Notes: generated by a model from the letters alone, not told the origin. 64,000 nucleotides of DNA from Chanos chanos (GCF_902362185.1 NC_044507.1:19981544-20045543), one strand, 5' to 3'; counted from the stretch's first letter, positions 1-15,150 are shown. A program made the numbers and translations.

Positions 1-3000
1 TCAGAGAAAATAGCAAATTCTTTTAAAAGTGCTTTTGGTATGCTTTGTCTAAAAATACGAACGCAACTATGTATCAACTGCGGGAAAACATCGATCTCTT
101 ACTTGCAATGGTGACTCTCAGTTTAAAGTATCCAGTTTCTTCACAAAATCCAAACGTTTATGTGACTTCGTACAATCCATTTACAAACCATCCGCTGATA
201 CACGGAGGGATAGAATTCGGGGAAGAAGGCCCTTCCTAATAACCACTGTAGATCTTAGTGAGCTCCTCAGCAATGAAACAAGCATTGTTCTACAAGCACC
301 GCCTCCTCGAACCTAACCTGACAAATCCTACAACAAAACACGTGATAGGTCCATTGAAGTGTCGATCAACTCGATGTAAACACTTTGGCTCCTCTCCAGC
401 ACTATAAAACCAATTATGGACCAAGGAGGCTGAACTGTTTCAAGCTCCCCCCTCCTTCCTTCAAGACTTGAATGATCAAAACAAGCAGTGAGAATTTTGG
501 AGGGCACTCTCTGGGCCGCAAAGGCGCTGTCTTTTAAAGGGACCGAAGCGTACTTCGTTATGGACATAAACTGCACCTATTACGTCCGAATCTGACAACG
601 AAGTTACAAAGATTTTGTAACATATTCCACCGAGACAGTACGTACTGGGCAGAGTTATGGGAGGGTTTTTGTTTGAACCTTGTGACACCGAATAGGTTGC
701 GGCAACTGCGTTACACTATTATCGAGTTTAACTTTTTATGTTTATGAAGAAAAAAACAACGAGCGTGCAGGGACGGCGATGACACAAAGAATCAGTTTTA
801 GGGATGTGTGCTTTGTTGCGTCACCTAAACAGTTTGTAAAATATATTTTAAAATAATTGCGCGCCTATAATAAGCAGCATTGAATTGTTTTTTTGCACTT
901 AGTATGAATTCCGTAATTATTACTCGACAGCAACATTTCCTTTTAAACCCTAATGTTATTTGCGTAGGTTACTAGGCTACAGAATAAGTCAACCATGAAA
1001 TGTTTTAAATGTCACATAGTGTAAACTTACTTTGGCAGCCTATTCACGCTGTCAAGAACGTATATTAGGCTAACTTAAACTGACTCCAAAGAACCCTAAC
1101 GTACACTGTGGATAAGTATTGAAATAAATCCATACAACTGAGTGCAGAAATATACTGATAAGACAGAAATTCAGAAATTTGCAGAGTGGTCATTTATGTA
1201 GCCTATGTTACTGACAATTATTTTATTAGTCCTACGAAGATAATGCGGGCCTATGGACTCCCGTATTGAGGAATAAATCTGATTTCTTGAAACTGTGAGA
1301 TGGTTTTCCAGTTACTAGATTTTTGACGCCTTTAATTTGTTCTCACTTTCCACTCCGTTATCGCAACGTTTGCACGTTGCAAAAAAAAAATGTTGATTAG
1401 GAAAAATGTGGTGCGGTTTCAAGCTACCCCTGTCGCGCCCTGATGAGGCGGTTTCAAGGCATCCCTTTGAGGGAAGCAGAAGAGGGAAAGACCGAAATTG
1501 TAACGAGACGAGGAGAGAAACATATCTGAATGCGCTTGTTCAAGAGAACCCCGACCACTCGAGTATTTACCATTAAAACTCTTGCTGAAAGACTTTACTT
1601 ATGGAAAAGGCCACTGGTTCTGGATTGTACCCATTTTTCCCGAAGGATCAACCGGAACAATAGGCGCGATTCGTCGTGAGAATGATTCATGGAAGCAAGG
1701 CGTATTAATGCAATAGCAAAGTTCATGGCTGCCTGAGCAATGGTGCGGCCAGCTATTAATGACCAATGGAGCAGCAGTAAATGACAACCACCTCCAGTTT
1801 TGTTTACGTTGCCTTGTCCGTTCAAAATTGAGGCGGAATGTAGGAATTTTATTAGCTTGTGCTTTGCTGTAATGATCCGATTTTTTTCGACTGTCTGGTG
1901 TTGGACAGACATATTGTTTTTTGTTTTTGTCTTTTTTTTTGCTTTACTGTTCTTTTAGAAACAAATTTTCTTCTACATCAGTTTCTGTCAGTGAGTCACT
2001 TCAGTTCTAAGGTGGGTTATGTATGCGTTTTGTGCGAATAAATTACAGTATTCTCAACACAACTGAGGCTACATGTTTTGTTTTGTTTGTTTCCGTTGTC
2101 AATCGAAGAGCGCGAGGCAATAGATATTTATCGTCTTGGTTGCGTCGATTTGCTTTTATAGAACCTTTGTTCATGATCCATCTCGGTGACTCGGTGTTAA
2201 TAAAGCTATTTGTCTCATCAGTCTTCACCCATTTACAATAAAGGTAAGTCTGCGTTGCAAACACTATAACCTACACCTCATTTTATAACAACAGGCGCTC
2301 AATTTTTGTTTTTTTCCAAAGATTTGTAGGGTTTGTATGGGCTACCAGGCGTCAAGATGGACATTATTGATAAAGTACATAATGCCTTACAAGGAAGGTC
2401 TTTTTTTGCGTACAAACATACAGGTAGCTGTTTTTCTTTTAGCCGAAGTAATTTTCTTATCAACATGGGTTGAATCAATATGTGCTGCCTCCTTTCTGAT
2501 ACAGAGGTTAAATCTGCCTTCAGAGTTATTGATCCATATTGACAGTTTCTTACAGACCTCATATTCTTAACGCGTTTTGTAAAATATAGTAGACCTAGGT
2601 CATATGTTTCCCAGTGTTCTTCTCCAAAACTAAACGAGCTGATGGTGAAGTCATTATTGTCAAAACTGAAAGAACACGCGCGTTCAGGTAGTCTAAATAT
2701 CATTGTAATTCTAAGTGGCTTTTTAATGAAATAGTACAAGTTAAAAGCATGTTGACATGGCTGTGCTGTTCGACATCATTTACGACAACCTACCAAATCC
2801 TTGCGAGCAAACTCGTCAGCTCTAAACTGTATCATTTAGTTCGCACTTTTATTTATTTGTTGGAGTCATTCCACATTCGACTGGGCTAACGGTAACGTGT
2901 CTACAAATTTAGAACTTTGTTTCTACCACAAGAACTCTATTTTTTCCCTTTAGGTCAATAACGGTAAATTATTGAAGACATAGTTCAGCCGTTGTACAGA

Positions 3001-6000
3001 ACGCTACCAGCGTCGATAGAAAACTCAGTTTACCCAGTTTACATCATGGAAGACTGACCAGATTCAAACGCAAAGTTTATTTTTTCATTCTTTCTTTTTT
3101 AAGTGTTCGTCTCTGTTACTGTGTCGATGGATCTGTTGCTGCTCTTGGGCCTCACAAGACTTCACTGATTTATAAAGGATAGATAATTTCATGGAGTTGT
3201 CATCACAGACTTCTTTATTCAAATATGAAAGTATGACTAATTTAGATGACTCTAAAGAAACAGCTGATTGTAATTAATTGTTCAGCCCCACGTAGGCCCA
3301 CATGCCAGACAAAAGTAGGCACGTTTTCATGTTTGACAGAAGCTGACTCAGGGGTTCAAATGTTGGCCATATAGCTATCTAAAACTCTTTTTAATTGACA
3401 CATATTTGTCATAGAACAAGGGCAAGGGGTGAAACTTAAGCACTGCACAGATACAAAATTCCGAATAATTCTCACAATTCAACAGAATTCTGAAAAGGCG
3501 TCCTCTGCATATTAATCGATGCGATGAGTCAAATGTAGCTCACATTAAAATGTGTTGATGTAGGCCTACTACATATCTGCATATTTTGTAGGTTCACTGT
3601 GGTCTTTTTTATGATTTCAGTCAAATTGTCGAACAGACCTATTGTTTTTGTTACGCTCTCTTAAGCACTGTAGGGCGTACAATAGTTCAAGGTAAATGAG
3701 AGAAAATACATTGCACTCAGAACACCCAGATCATTATTGAAATGCATACAGTTGTCTGCGATTTCCGTCTAAATGCCTCTCCATGGACCGTTACATTTAC
3801 AATTATTCTGAAAAACTCATCAGTCAGTCATAATAAACCGTGCAGTTCGTATTGTGTTGTCATTAAAATAAAGATCTATGCTTTATTTTGTTATGGTCAA
3901 AACGTGGTACGGACTACGGGTTAATTCAAATTATAGAAGGGCCCTTCCGATGCTTGGTCACGTACTCTAACATTTGTTCTCCTGCATATGCCCATGGCTG
4001 TCGTCGATGTATTTTCCTGGGTGACTGAAAAGCTTGTTTGGCATGGGGGAGCAGATCACGAGGAGAGGTGGAGTAATAGTCTTTCTATGTTCATCGCTTT
4101 CTGCATAGTAATTATTTTAGGCCTACGACGACAAACAAGCAATACTCCTGTGTTGAAGCAACCACTGAATTCAAAACACCAAATGAAGTCACAGTTTGTT
4201 GCATAAGTTGCATAATTCTACACGAAGTATACCCTGTTACAGCGCGGCAGTCAGATTTCCATAAGCTGTACTTAAGTAAGAACGGTAAAGCCAGATCATG
4301 AGCTCATCAGGTTAGCAGGCTATAACGTGGTGAGTAGGCTATATTTAAACAAAGACCTTCATATGTGGGCAAAATGTGACTGTACATGAGAGTAAATTCT
4401 ATTCATTCTCATTGATGAAAAATTTAGAAAAAGACAGGCTTGTGATCCCCCAAATCGCGTGTTATATGTGAAATAATTTGAGAGAACAGTCTTTTTAAAA
4501 CATGAGTGTCGAAGTGTGTAATAATTCAAAACTTAACATTTCAGTTCACTGATTTTGAAAATTCCCACTGCATTCTAAGACCACTTTCCATTTTTCCACT
4601 ACCTCAACCTGTGGTGGCTTTTAAAACAGCTATTGTGAACTTCTAAAAAAGTAATGATGTCTTAATCTTTTTTTTTTAAACAATATACCATTTAGTAAAA
4701 TAAATGTAGGCTTTTAGGCTAATCTCTACAACTCAGATATTAGATTTCTCCCTACCTCATTAAATCGCACTTCATAAAATCTAACTGCTATGCTCTCAAA
4801 TGCGTTACAGAGAGTGGCTTCGTGTCGCGTTTGCAGCAAATTTTCCCCATGCGGTGTTAACATTACAGATGACTGTAGGCTGTTGGTAGGAATCCTATGT
4901 GGGATAACAGTTAGAGAAACTTAAACTTACTTCCCCAGTGTCACAGTCCCAGACTCTGTAACGTGCCTCTTGGTGACATATGCCTATATTTGTAGATAGG
5001 CCTACCATTAAAAAAAAAATTAAACCGCATAGAGAAATGTCAGTACAATAGCTGGGCTGTCAGGTGAGTTTTTATGGCTCTATAAAACATGATTTCCGAC
5101 GTCACTCTTTGTAGTAGATTGGCTGACAGGACATTTCTTGAAAGCGTATTGTGTCAAATGACAGTCGTCGCTGCGTTTACTGCTATAATCTTAATCTGGA
5201 CATTCTCGATGATAAAAATAAACTCAAGAGCACGTTCGACTTCGCAATATGTACTCTCAATGTAATACCCTCATCCAGAGAACGTTATTTGCTGGTTAGA
5301 TTAACGGAATGTATTTCTCATGAAGGATTAGTCGTGCTTCATGGGTGAGACTGATGCCGGGCGATTCCACAACAAAACATGATCAGACGGCGATCAGCCT
5401 CGTAGTAGCCTATTCATATTTTACATTCTTTTAATTTGACGTATCTGTGGATCAAAGATGGCCAACGTTAACGTAATGTAGATGTTTATGTAAACTTCTT
5501 TACAAAGTTTGAGGCTGACATTGAACGGAAAAAAGAACAAAGCAGGATTTTGTTGTCATGCAAAACTTTTTATTTCTGATTAGTTCGTGCTTTAGCTAAT
5601 GCTTACCGCGCTGAGCAACACTCTTGTATGAGTGGATGAGTTATGGTCCATTTGTTACACTTGAGATTATGTCCTATTGGTTAACATTCTTGTATACTGA
5701 AAGGGTTACTTATAGAAGACAACAATATATTATAAGACTCAATTAATCTCTGTTCACTAATTTTTGTATTTTAAATATTGTATATCACGCGTTTTAGTGG
5801 ATGATAAAGAAACTGTGTTTAAGTGCATTTAAAATTATTGTGACATATTTTTTCGCTTTTTATCCAAACAGTAATATACAGTTGAGGCTATAAACGCACA
5901 ACCATTTAAACGGGGAGGGCGGGGTAGCGAGGGGGGAAGTCTCCTGACAATTTGTTACACGATGTTGGTTTTGACACATTCTCAATATGGCAAATGTCAT

Positions 6001-6272
6001 AACATTTTCCCGTCTCTACATTTGAGTGTGACCAGATTCAGTAATACTGAAGCTAGGCTAGTCTACTAAACGTAGTTTTGTTTTGTTTTTGTTTGTTTTT
6101 TAAATTTTTTAAGAAAAACTGAGGAAATAGGTGAACTAGTGTGACGAGGTAGCCCGCTGAACAAAGTTAAGCACTTTACCCTCTAACCTATATTGCTAAT
6201 AGATACCAGTTCTGTTATGAACAAAGATGTTGTAGAAGTTGTAGAAAACTGTGTGACCAAGTTGGAACAAAA
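1..6272. other. Gene-poor non-coding DNA
   Basis: This stretch is AT-rich and holds no reading frame I can recognise. The longest open frames are about 100 codons or less, lack plausible splice context and resemble no family I know. I saw no RNA gene and no transposon with clear ends. It may be distal flank or a large intron of a gene outside the window. The window gives no way to choose between these. Confidence 0.6.
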
Positions 6273-6434
6273 ATGAGTGAGCACAAAATTAAAGGAAAAT
6301 TTGATGATAAAGTATCTTTTAGGTCTACCATTTGGAGCTGGCTTGAATTCGGAACATCTAACCTTGGAGAGAAGCCTGTGATTTGCGAGATGTGTTGGCA
6401 AAATATGACTGCTAAAGGAACAAAATTCTACTGA
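6273..6434 (+). pseudogene. Decayed hAT/ZBED-type BED zinc-finger fragment
   Basis: Read from the ATG at 6273, this gives 53 codons and then a stop. The translation has the layout of a BED zinc finger from a hAT transposase or ZBED protein. An aromatic pair (W at residue 21 and W at 23, in the run STIWSWLEFG) is followed after about 16 residues by a C-x2-C pair (ICEMC) and then by MTAKG. In intact families a GNTTNL...H-x(3-5)-H segment follows. Here that part continues only in another frame (GNK...LLNEFHHVK) just before the stop. I therefore read it as a broken transposase N-terminus, not a working gene. No terminal repeats or target-site duplication were found. The match rests on spacing seen by eye. 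Confidence 0.45.
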
Positions 6435-7917
6435 ATGAATTTCACCACGTCAAGTTTGCTCAACCAGACTGCTCCCCAGCATGTTTTTCGCAGTCCCTGT
6501 CAATATAACTGATTTAGAGGAATGTGTGTGCTCAACAAACTTTGCATTGCTTTTAGTTTGGTTCTGAAATAAGTAAATAGAACATATTGCGATATTGTAT
6601 CATTATCGTCCATAATGTGGGAAATACCGTGAAATGAATATAAGGCCACATTCCCCACTACTAATTTGTACATAGAATTTTTTTATTGGGGCATCAAACA
6701 GTCTCACCCATCTTATAGCTTCTCCAGATGGTTTCCAACAAAGCAAAACGACAGAAGAAAGAAATATGATGCAGTTGACTTGGGTTGGGGGGTTGGGGGA
6801 TCGTTGTTCTGTAAACATCTGTGGTAAAGGACACGAGACTGTCAAAACAAAACAGTTGTGAGAGAGCAGTGAGAACTCAGGGGGAGAAAGCACCAAGTCT
6901 TCACTCCCCATCATAGCATCACTGCTTTATGTTTCCCAAAGGCACTAATGTGCCCAAGTACCAAGCTCCGGGGACATGGCGCTGTGATTCATATGATGCA
7001 GGTTGTCATGGAGAGGATTTCTGTCATACTCAGACACATGTTATCTGTAACCAAAAAGATCCCATGCTGTGATGGTTCATGGTCCTGATCTATTACTGGA
7101 GCGTATATTTATACGTATTATTACTTATGTGGTCTGTGGCTTAAAATATTGAATCCGCGTCACCATTCTGTCTCAACCCCGCGAAAAGTAAATGTTTGTA
7201 TTCGTGATTGGAATATGGTCGACATAACACAAACCATTCTGTACAGTTATTACAGTTAACAACTGTGAAGTAATGTTTGGTTTAGAAGTGTCATGCATGG
7301 TGTACTGCAGTTGCAGCGCACTGAGGAGTAGCGCCCTCCAATGGTTGAAGTCCTACATCCTGAAGAGAGAGTTTTCAAAATCTCGATCTCTCACGGCCCC
7401 CTCCACAGCCAGGGCTCTTCGACCCATACCTACGTAGCTAGCTTTGTTTATTGAAACTACAGGATGCTTTGTGAATTATGATTTATTGCCCCTGAAATTT
7501 CTGCATAGTTCTTTTTTTTTTTCTTTTTGTGCAGGGGGGCAATATGCAACCCTGTGAAGTTTAAAACAGAGTGATAAATTAATGGGTTGAATGGAGGAGA
7601 TAAATAGAGGAGACACCGACCAGAAGCATATACATCTGCTTTGCTTTGCTTATTGCACATGAAAACCCAGGGAAGTGCTGTGCCTTGGGCTACAGCCAAA
7701 AGGATTGATTTCCTTTCCATCAGCCACTGTAAAACTTGCTTACTTACCCATTCAACTCGCCCTCATGGCCAACATAAACCCGAGGCTAGCTAGGATTCAC
7801 TCTGTGGTGAAGACTTTGGCTTTAGTTTTATTATCACATAAAGGGAGAATGAAATATAAACTGGTGAAGGCTAAATTTAGGTCAGATGTTGTCCTTGGTT
7901 GCCAAAGACAGTCACTG

Positions 7918-7944
<27 letters not shown>
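7918..7944. repeat. (CA)n microsatellite
   Basis: A perfect dinucleotide run of about 13 units in gene-poor DNA. Confidence 0.97.
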
Positions 7945-7948
<4 letters not shown>

Positions 7949-9380
7949 AAGCCGTTTTACTATTCGATTGAGGACACATATTTCACAATTACAGATGTTT
8001 TTGAAAAGACAAATGAATCTTTGCAGATATTTTACAAAACAGAGTTCTCATATTAATTAACTGCAGTGAAAGAAAAGTCTATGAAAAATATGATTAAAAT
8101 GCGTACACCCATTATTTGAACAATGTCAACGTTATCTTCATTCCTAGCAGACCCTTTAGTTTCCTCTGAATGACTCCTCTCATTCAGTTTGACTGTTTGG
8201 CTTTTACAATAAAATCGTATTCTGGGTTAGTCCTCTAAAATGTACAAGATTGGCATCATCTTTACAGACCATGGTACTCCATTCATGGGTGTAAAATATC
8301 AATTGTGTCATAGTTAATTGATATGAAAGCATTGACATCCTGAGAATACTCTCTGGCCACTCTCTTATAAGGCCACAGAAGTGCATCGCGTGGGGAGTAA
8401 TTCACAGGGAGTTCGAAAAAGACAGAAGGAAAATAAAACAAAAACGTTAGCCTTGGTTTTGAGCCTTCTCCAATCTAAAGTCATTACAGGCAATTACAAA
8501 AATTCAGCTTTTTTTTTTTTTTTTAGAAATTCCAAACACATGCCTAACCTGAGATGATGTTTCCCTTAAATTTAATAGAAACATTTTGATCTCAAATTTT
8601 TCTCTCTTCATGCCTGTTACATCCATCACATGAATAGTTAACACAAAATCCCTAAGGCCAAATATAATCTGCTTTACTCCCTGTTCTTCTCTTTATAGAG
8701 ACACAACACTTTTTTGGGGTTCAAAAACGCCTCAGTGCATCTCAAGTTGAATCACATGCTTGGAGATCTCTTTTTGAAGCTGGGGCCAGTTCTCCTCCAA
8801 AACGTGGGGAAACAAATCATCCCGTCTCCCGAACGCTGTTCACCTTTCATGTGTGGCACTTAAGTGAAGTAGCAGCAGTGGGGATACAAAATTTATTGAA
8901 CTTTTCACTCCCCCCTGTCTCTGAGGGGTCCTTGGTGGCGGTGCTGCAGTGTGTGTATGTGTGTGTTTGGCGGGGGGTGGGGGGTAGGGAGGGGCGGAGG
9001 GGTCCCATGGGACTCAAACTCCATGCACACTTCTGCTTCCCACCCCCCACCCTCAGTCTGCTGGTGACTGACAGCCCAGCAATTGACGGGCGGGCCAGAC
9101 AAGCTGCCATGCAGCATAGAGACTCTCCCAGGAAGATGGGCCCTGCTGGGGTTTAATCTCAGTGTGGCAGCCTACTCTCATAACAGACTTTCATTCTCTC
9201 TGGGTGCTATTCATCATGCACTGTCTGTCACAGGCCTTTAATCAAGTGTACTGCGGGATACTCACATCCTGAGCCAAATTGCCCCAGCCCACATTACACT
9301 AGCACTTAGAATTCATGGTTTTTTGCTTTTTTTTTAATTTTTTTTTTTTTTATTCATGAGTTTGTTTGTCTTTTGTTACG

Positions 9381-9404
9381 CCCCCCCCCCCCCCCCCCCC
9401 CCCC

Positions 9405-9435
<31 letters not shown>
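9381..9435. repeat. C24 homopolymer plus (CA)n microsatellite
   Basis: A run of 24 C is followed directly by about 15 CA units and then a degenerate CACT/CACATT tail to about 9460. Homopolymers of this length are prone to assembly or length error. Confidence 0.95.
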
Positions 9436-9439
<4 letters not shown>

Positions 9440-12400
9440 TCACTCACACTCACATTCACACACATGTACGGCTCCCATTGATGAGTGGAATGAAGGAGGC
9501 AGTCAGACAGCTTGCCTGTGTGAATCAGTGGTAATACACTGTAAACACTCTACAATGAATCACAGATTAAAAAGGAATATTGGACATATAATCACAGTTG
9601 TGTGTTCTACATTACACAGATAAAATGTTTTTGTGCAATATGCAGTCAATCTTGCCTCCACGTTTTTTTGTTTTTTTTTTTTGCTTAATGCAGTGATCAA
9701 AAGTGCATAGCAGAAAACAGTTAATGCAAAGTTGAACCTAAATAAAGCATGAAAGAGTGTGCAGCTTAAAGCACTGAAACTATTTTTCCAAATTTACTCT
9801 CATACACAGCCCTCCTACCACTACCCTCAAAAACAAATTTGCCTAAGACTCAATCAAGCAGAGGTTTTTTCTTTTTTTCAATCCCTTTTTTTTTCTTTTT
9901 TAAAAAATCCACTTCTAATACAGGAACAATGTTTAATCCATTTGTGAAAGCTTAAGCCGTTTCTTGTCAAGTATCACATGAATAAGAATGGTGTTGTTGG
10001 CCTAAGCGTTTTCCAGTGGAACCCAATCGGAGACAGGACATAATGCTCCCATCAGGACAAGAAGAAGAGCGCTTTCAGAAAATTGAACTGATTTTCAATG
10101 GGGAACAAAAAAAAAATTAAACACACCACTCCACTAAGAGATATAATGAGGGAGCCACGAATCTGGCGAGGGAGCGTTAGAGACATTTTTAATTAACTCC
10201 AGCTTTTGCTTTAACCCCGGCCTTGTACCAGTCTCAGAGTTTGTCTAAACCCTAAGCACCTTACTGTTGATCTGGCTGTGTGTGTGAGACATGCAGTTTT
10301 CAGAGAATTTCTATCAAGTCACTTTACATCCTTGGCATATATTACAATTACAATTTAGTGTACAGCCTTGGTTTTATTAGTTAGAGGAAAAAAATGAAGT
10401 GTTTGTTTTTGTATTATCCCATCATGGAAGAGGATTTGAAAGTCTGATGTTTATACAGACCGAGTTATTCACTGGTGTAAATTCAAATGTATAATCTTTA
10501 ATGTTGCTTTTAAGTTAACTTGATGAATTTAAAAAATGTTTTTGGTCATTTTTTGTTCAAACACTGTTCAAGTTCTCAAGCAGTCTTACTATCTACAATT
10601 TATTATAATTTTGACTACAATTTATTACAATTTTATCACAATAATTGTCTCAATCTCATCTCAAAAATGTTCTTTGATTTTAGTTCACTCTACTAAATTT
10701 GCTATTTAGTAAGATCTTAACAAGCCTAATCAGCGTAAATGCCGATGACCAGGGACAGCTGTCCTAAAAATCTGAATGAGAAAAACTTTTTTCCACTCTG
10801 ACAAGCCCTGATGATTCCACACCAGCAGTATATTTATATAAAAGAGTAGAAACCGAAGCACGGCACGGGGCTGCCACACATGCAGTCCTACACTGGCCCA
10901 GAGCTTTGTATGGCTGATCATTGCTAACATTCTCTGTGGTTCCACTGACTCTCAGTCATCACATGCCAGACGGTAGAGCATTTCGTGACCGGTGCGGAAT
11001 TCAAAGGTCCACCCTCATCCCCTGGAGCACCAGTTAGGTGCTCCATCAGCCTCACCCATACAAACACAAATACACACAGGAGTATTGGCATTAGACTGTC
11101 CTTTTGGTTTGGTTAGTTCTGTAGTACACTCGTCCGGGCACACCATACACACCACCCACAGATTAGGCAGGATGTGCCTGTTACTCAGTAATGGTAAAAT
11201 AATGCTGGAGAGAAACACAATAAACAAGAAAAATACCGAAGGTATAACTCTTTGGTACAGCTGCCTTTGTGAGGTTGTAGACAAAAATGACAAAGTAGTT
11301 GTGTAGTGGTTGCAGTAACGTGCCAATGGTGCTTATGTAAGACCTTCCCTCTTTGTTTGGAAACTGTTGTATCTACCTGCTGGTAGTTACACTGTTTAAT
11401 CTTTGGCTCATAAAAATCTAATGATCAGCACATTCAAACAGCTGATTAATCTTTGAAAATTCAAAACAATCAGGGTCTCTGATTGGATAAAGAAATGGAA
11501 AACCGATGGGAATCAGTTTTGCAGCTCTGCTCAAAAGATTTATTAATTGGTCTTTCATCGATGTTCGCTGGAAATCATTTGACCTGTAGCCAAGGCAAAC
11601 CGTAACATAGGCCAAATCTAATTTTATTGTAAGCAAGTTGTTTAATATGAGTTTTTTGGATAATCCTGGGAGTATGTCTCTAGTACTGAGAAAATGGATT
11701 GAATCATTACTCAGTGTGTGAGTTGAAGCATTTGAATAGAGCTTCTAATTAAGAGTCAGCGGTTCAAGTAGCATTTGCACTTTGAGAACAAACTGCAATG
11801 CTAAAAATATTTCAGATGGTAAATGCCATCGGGGCTTCTGAGCTGAATTTTATCCTTAGGCAGGCTTAACGATCCACTTAGTACAAAATCCATAAATTTG
11901 GATTTGAAACAGGTCATACTTATCATTGCTCCTCTAGTGGAGTGGGTTTTCTATGTATCCGACGAGCAGTGTGTGTATTGCTTGTGTGGGGATCCATAGA
12001 GACACACCACTTGTTTATTCCTCAGAAAAGCGTGGAAGTGTTTTCCTGTTGCCTGATACAAGAGGATTCTTTGCATACTTTTAACTGAAGGAAAAGACAG
12101 AATCAGCAGGTCAGGGGATTTTAAGTCAAGGATAGATGAAGCCTGAGTGGACATGGAATAGAAAACCCTAAGTACTCCAACTCAGCAAGAATCAAAGGGT
12201 ACATCTCACTACAATCCCACATAACAACCCTATTAGTTTCTCTTAACGTTCACTCAGTGACCTCATACTAGTGTGTTTCTTTTAGAATGTAGACAGTACG
12301 TCTAGACCAAAATGTTGCTTCGAACTTAAAAGCAGAACATGTAACAGAAAGCGTCCCTTTCAAGAATATTTTGGATGCGCTCAGCTGTCATCGCTGATAA

Positions 12401-15150
12401 TGACAGCCTTGCAACGCCAGATGAAAAAAAAAATGAACAAGAGGAGACAGAAAGGTATGCAAATAATTCGCATTTTTGTTTAAAGTTGAGCTCAGAGTCA
12501 CTGGAATTTGCCCTGTGATGAAGCTTCATTTTTCTCTGCCCTTTGATGATATATTCTACGGCACAGATGTCCAAATCTAATGATGGAAATTCACAGACCA
12601 GCAAACACAAATACCGGGATAATACTTCAAAAACAAAGGCAAAGTGGCAGACAGTAAAATAATATAGAAACCCAGCCAAGAGAACAGTCTATGTATACAT
12701 CTATTGAACAGATACATGTATAAATGCAAGATTAAGTTAATAAATAAACCTGTGAAAACTCCCAGCCCTAGCCTGTGACAGTTTCAGAAGATATCGTGTC
12801 CTCATATATCCAACTGAGAGGGACAAATGACATCCATTTGTTGTTTTGTTATTGGACTCCATCAGTTTTTCTGATTCACTCTTATTGTCCTCTTGGCGAT
12901 CAGTCAGTTCAATAGAGACAATTTTGTCTGATGTACTTACCCACCTCCCAAAACCAAAATCTGTTTTGAGACAATATGGAATTTGAGTACTTCTACCATA
13001 GTCAGCAATCAGACAGAACTTCAGGGCTCTGTTTAGCCAGCGTGTTTGTGCAGATTTAGTTACATTATTTTCACAAAATAATGTTATTTATAAAGACATA
13101 CAAAAACAATGATATCACCAATGTTGGGGGTTTTCAAACATGTTTATCATCTTAACAATGACTGCATTATTGGACAAACACAAGCTTTGAAAAATGAGCC
13201 CAAGTTATTGTATGGAGTGAGTTAAATGGACCAGCATGCCCATGGTTGCCTCTGTGAAACATGCTTTAGGGTTCTTATGGTCACATAAGCATATTTCTCA
13301 AAAGATCCAGCGCTGCCTCAGACATTAGAGGATGGATTAAAGCAGACCTGACAAATGCTGCAGGTTCTACACAGGCTGACCAGGAAAGAAATGCTCCCAT
13401 TAACCCATCATTCATGGTTGGACAGAGTTCTGACTCTACAGAAAACCTCTCAGAGTGAACTGGACAAGGATTTGATGTACACATCAGATGATCACAGTGC
13501 CTCCGGCCTTGTTTTAGCTCTATCAGCGTTCTGAAGGAAATGTTCGTTTGATCCACACTTTGTACACTGTTCCACATTTGTCTGGAAGTGTGGAGCAAGC
13601 GACAGGAGAGCCGAAACCCAGCAACAGCGTAGCGTTACGGTCACTTTGTGTTTTTTCACCTGCAGATCCCCAAATGAGTGAGTCACAACTCCGGCTTCAG
13701 CACTGCACTGTGTGGAGCTGAAATGATTCCTGAATTAATAGAGGGATTTTTTTTCCACGTCTGTAGACAAACAGAAATCCGCTTGCGATGATTAGAAAGA
13801 GCAACACCGCAGAGCTAGGAAGACGAATGGCGTTGAACCTACAAAGAGGATAAGGAAAATACACAAATATTTTATCTGAGTCACTTTGATTGTGATTAAC
13901 TTTGCTTTGTCTCAGGTCCAAGGTTTCTCAAGCTTTCTCTTCTGTCAGATGAATGGGCTGAGTCACACAACTTTCTATTCTCGAGACATTTGCAGTTTTA
14001 TTCGCTGGAGTGTCGCTCAGTGTCTTTTATAGCGTGTTTTTCTCACTGGAATCCGGAGGCCTGACTCATCTGTAAATGCTATTAAGCTGAGGAGGATTCT
14101 GCAAAAACACAAAAACAAGTCCCCTAAAGGGGCTCTGGTGCTCGTGCTCTAGCGGCTGGAGATGATATTCCTTGAGGTAACTGAGGTGGACTGTAGCAAT
14201 GATGGTTAGAGAGAAGGGTTGGCCTTGAATCCTGGGGGGAAAAAAATATGCTGTGATGTGCTTCAGCTGTCTGTCATTAACATGGGTGGCACCTGCTCGC
14301 CGAAGGTCACCTCACCCCTCACGTCTTAAATAAGCGAGCGATGCTTTAAATAAATTGGTGTGATGAAGAGGCAGATTGCTTTTGCCATTCTGTTGTACAA
14401 CGACCAGCATCGCTGTGGATTTACAGTTCCCGTTTCTTATTTTGAGATAAAAGCTACAGTGATGGAAGATGACAGCTCATACCACAAGAATAAATCAAAT
14501 ACAAAATGGAAGGCTCTTGGCTGATGCCTGAATATAAAAAGTGTCATTTTGCATTATTGATCTCTTGAAAGCTATGACAAGGAAGATGAATGGCTGAATT
14601 TCTGTAAACCTGTATAGTTTTGAAAGATTCCTTAGGCTTATGCAATGGATTATCATCAACACGGCTTAGAATTATATTATTGGTTGCCACGCTTCAAAGT
14701 ATTTTCTGTTTGATTAATGAGATGGTTTAGGTCAACATGTTTTTTAAAGTCTCACGGCCGATAGCTCGGTGCAATTTTAGCATTATATAAACCATGGGTC
14801 AAATCCTAATGATCATTCAGATAAAACGGTTTTCAGTATTGATTCTTTGCTCATGATAGTGTTGGCATAATATTGTACCACTGTCTAAAACCCAAAGGAT
14901 CAGGGGGAGAAGAGAGAACTAGCGCAATTTCATCGTGTCCATTTGTGATTTTCCCTTTGTTTGGTTTTGAATTGCTCCCCGATAAAATAAAATTACGAAA
15001 TGCCAGTGTTATTTGATTTTCAAATGACCGAAGTGTTACTCAAACAGAGCAAGAGCTTCAGCGCAATTTGAGCTATTGTGGAAAACTACAAAAAATAAAA
15101 AAAGAGAAGATGAAAGGACAAACCCTGTGAATGAAATCTGTGCCATAATT

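Noticed and set aside
1595-1912. 105-codon minus-strand frame
   Set aside because: No recognisable domain, no coding-like composition and no supporting exons.
8847-9156. Open frames on both strands around 8.9-9.1 kb
   Set aside because: They arise from low-complexity G/T- and C/A-rich sequence open in several frames at once.
12326-12679. 117-codon minus-strand frame
   Set aside because: Composition is irregular, it has no domain and it overlaps simple-sequence stretches. Treated as chance.
13697-13921. Minus-strand frame with a transmembrane-like segment after an acceptor-like tag
   Set aside because: There is no usable donor after the block and no matching exon nearby. The hydrophobic stretch can arise by chance in AT-rich sequence.
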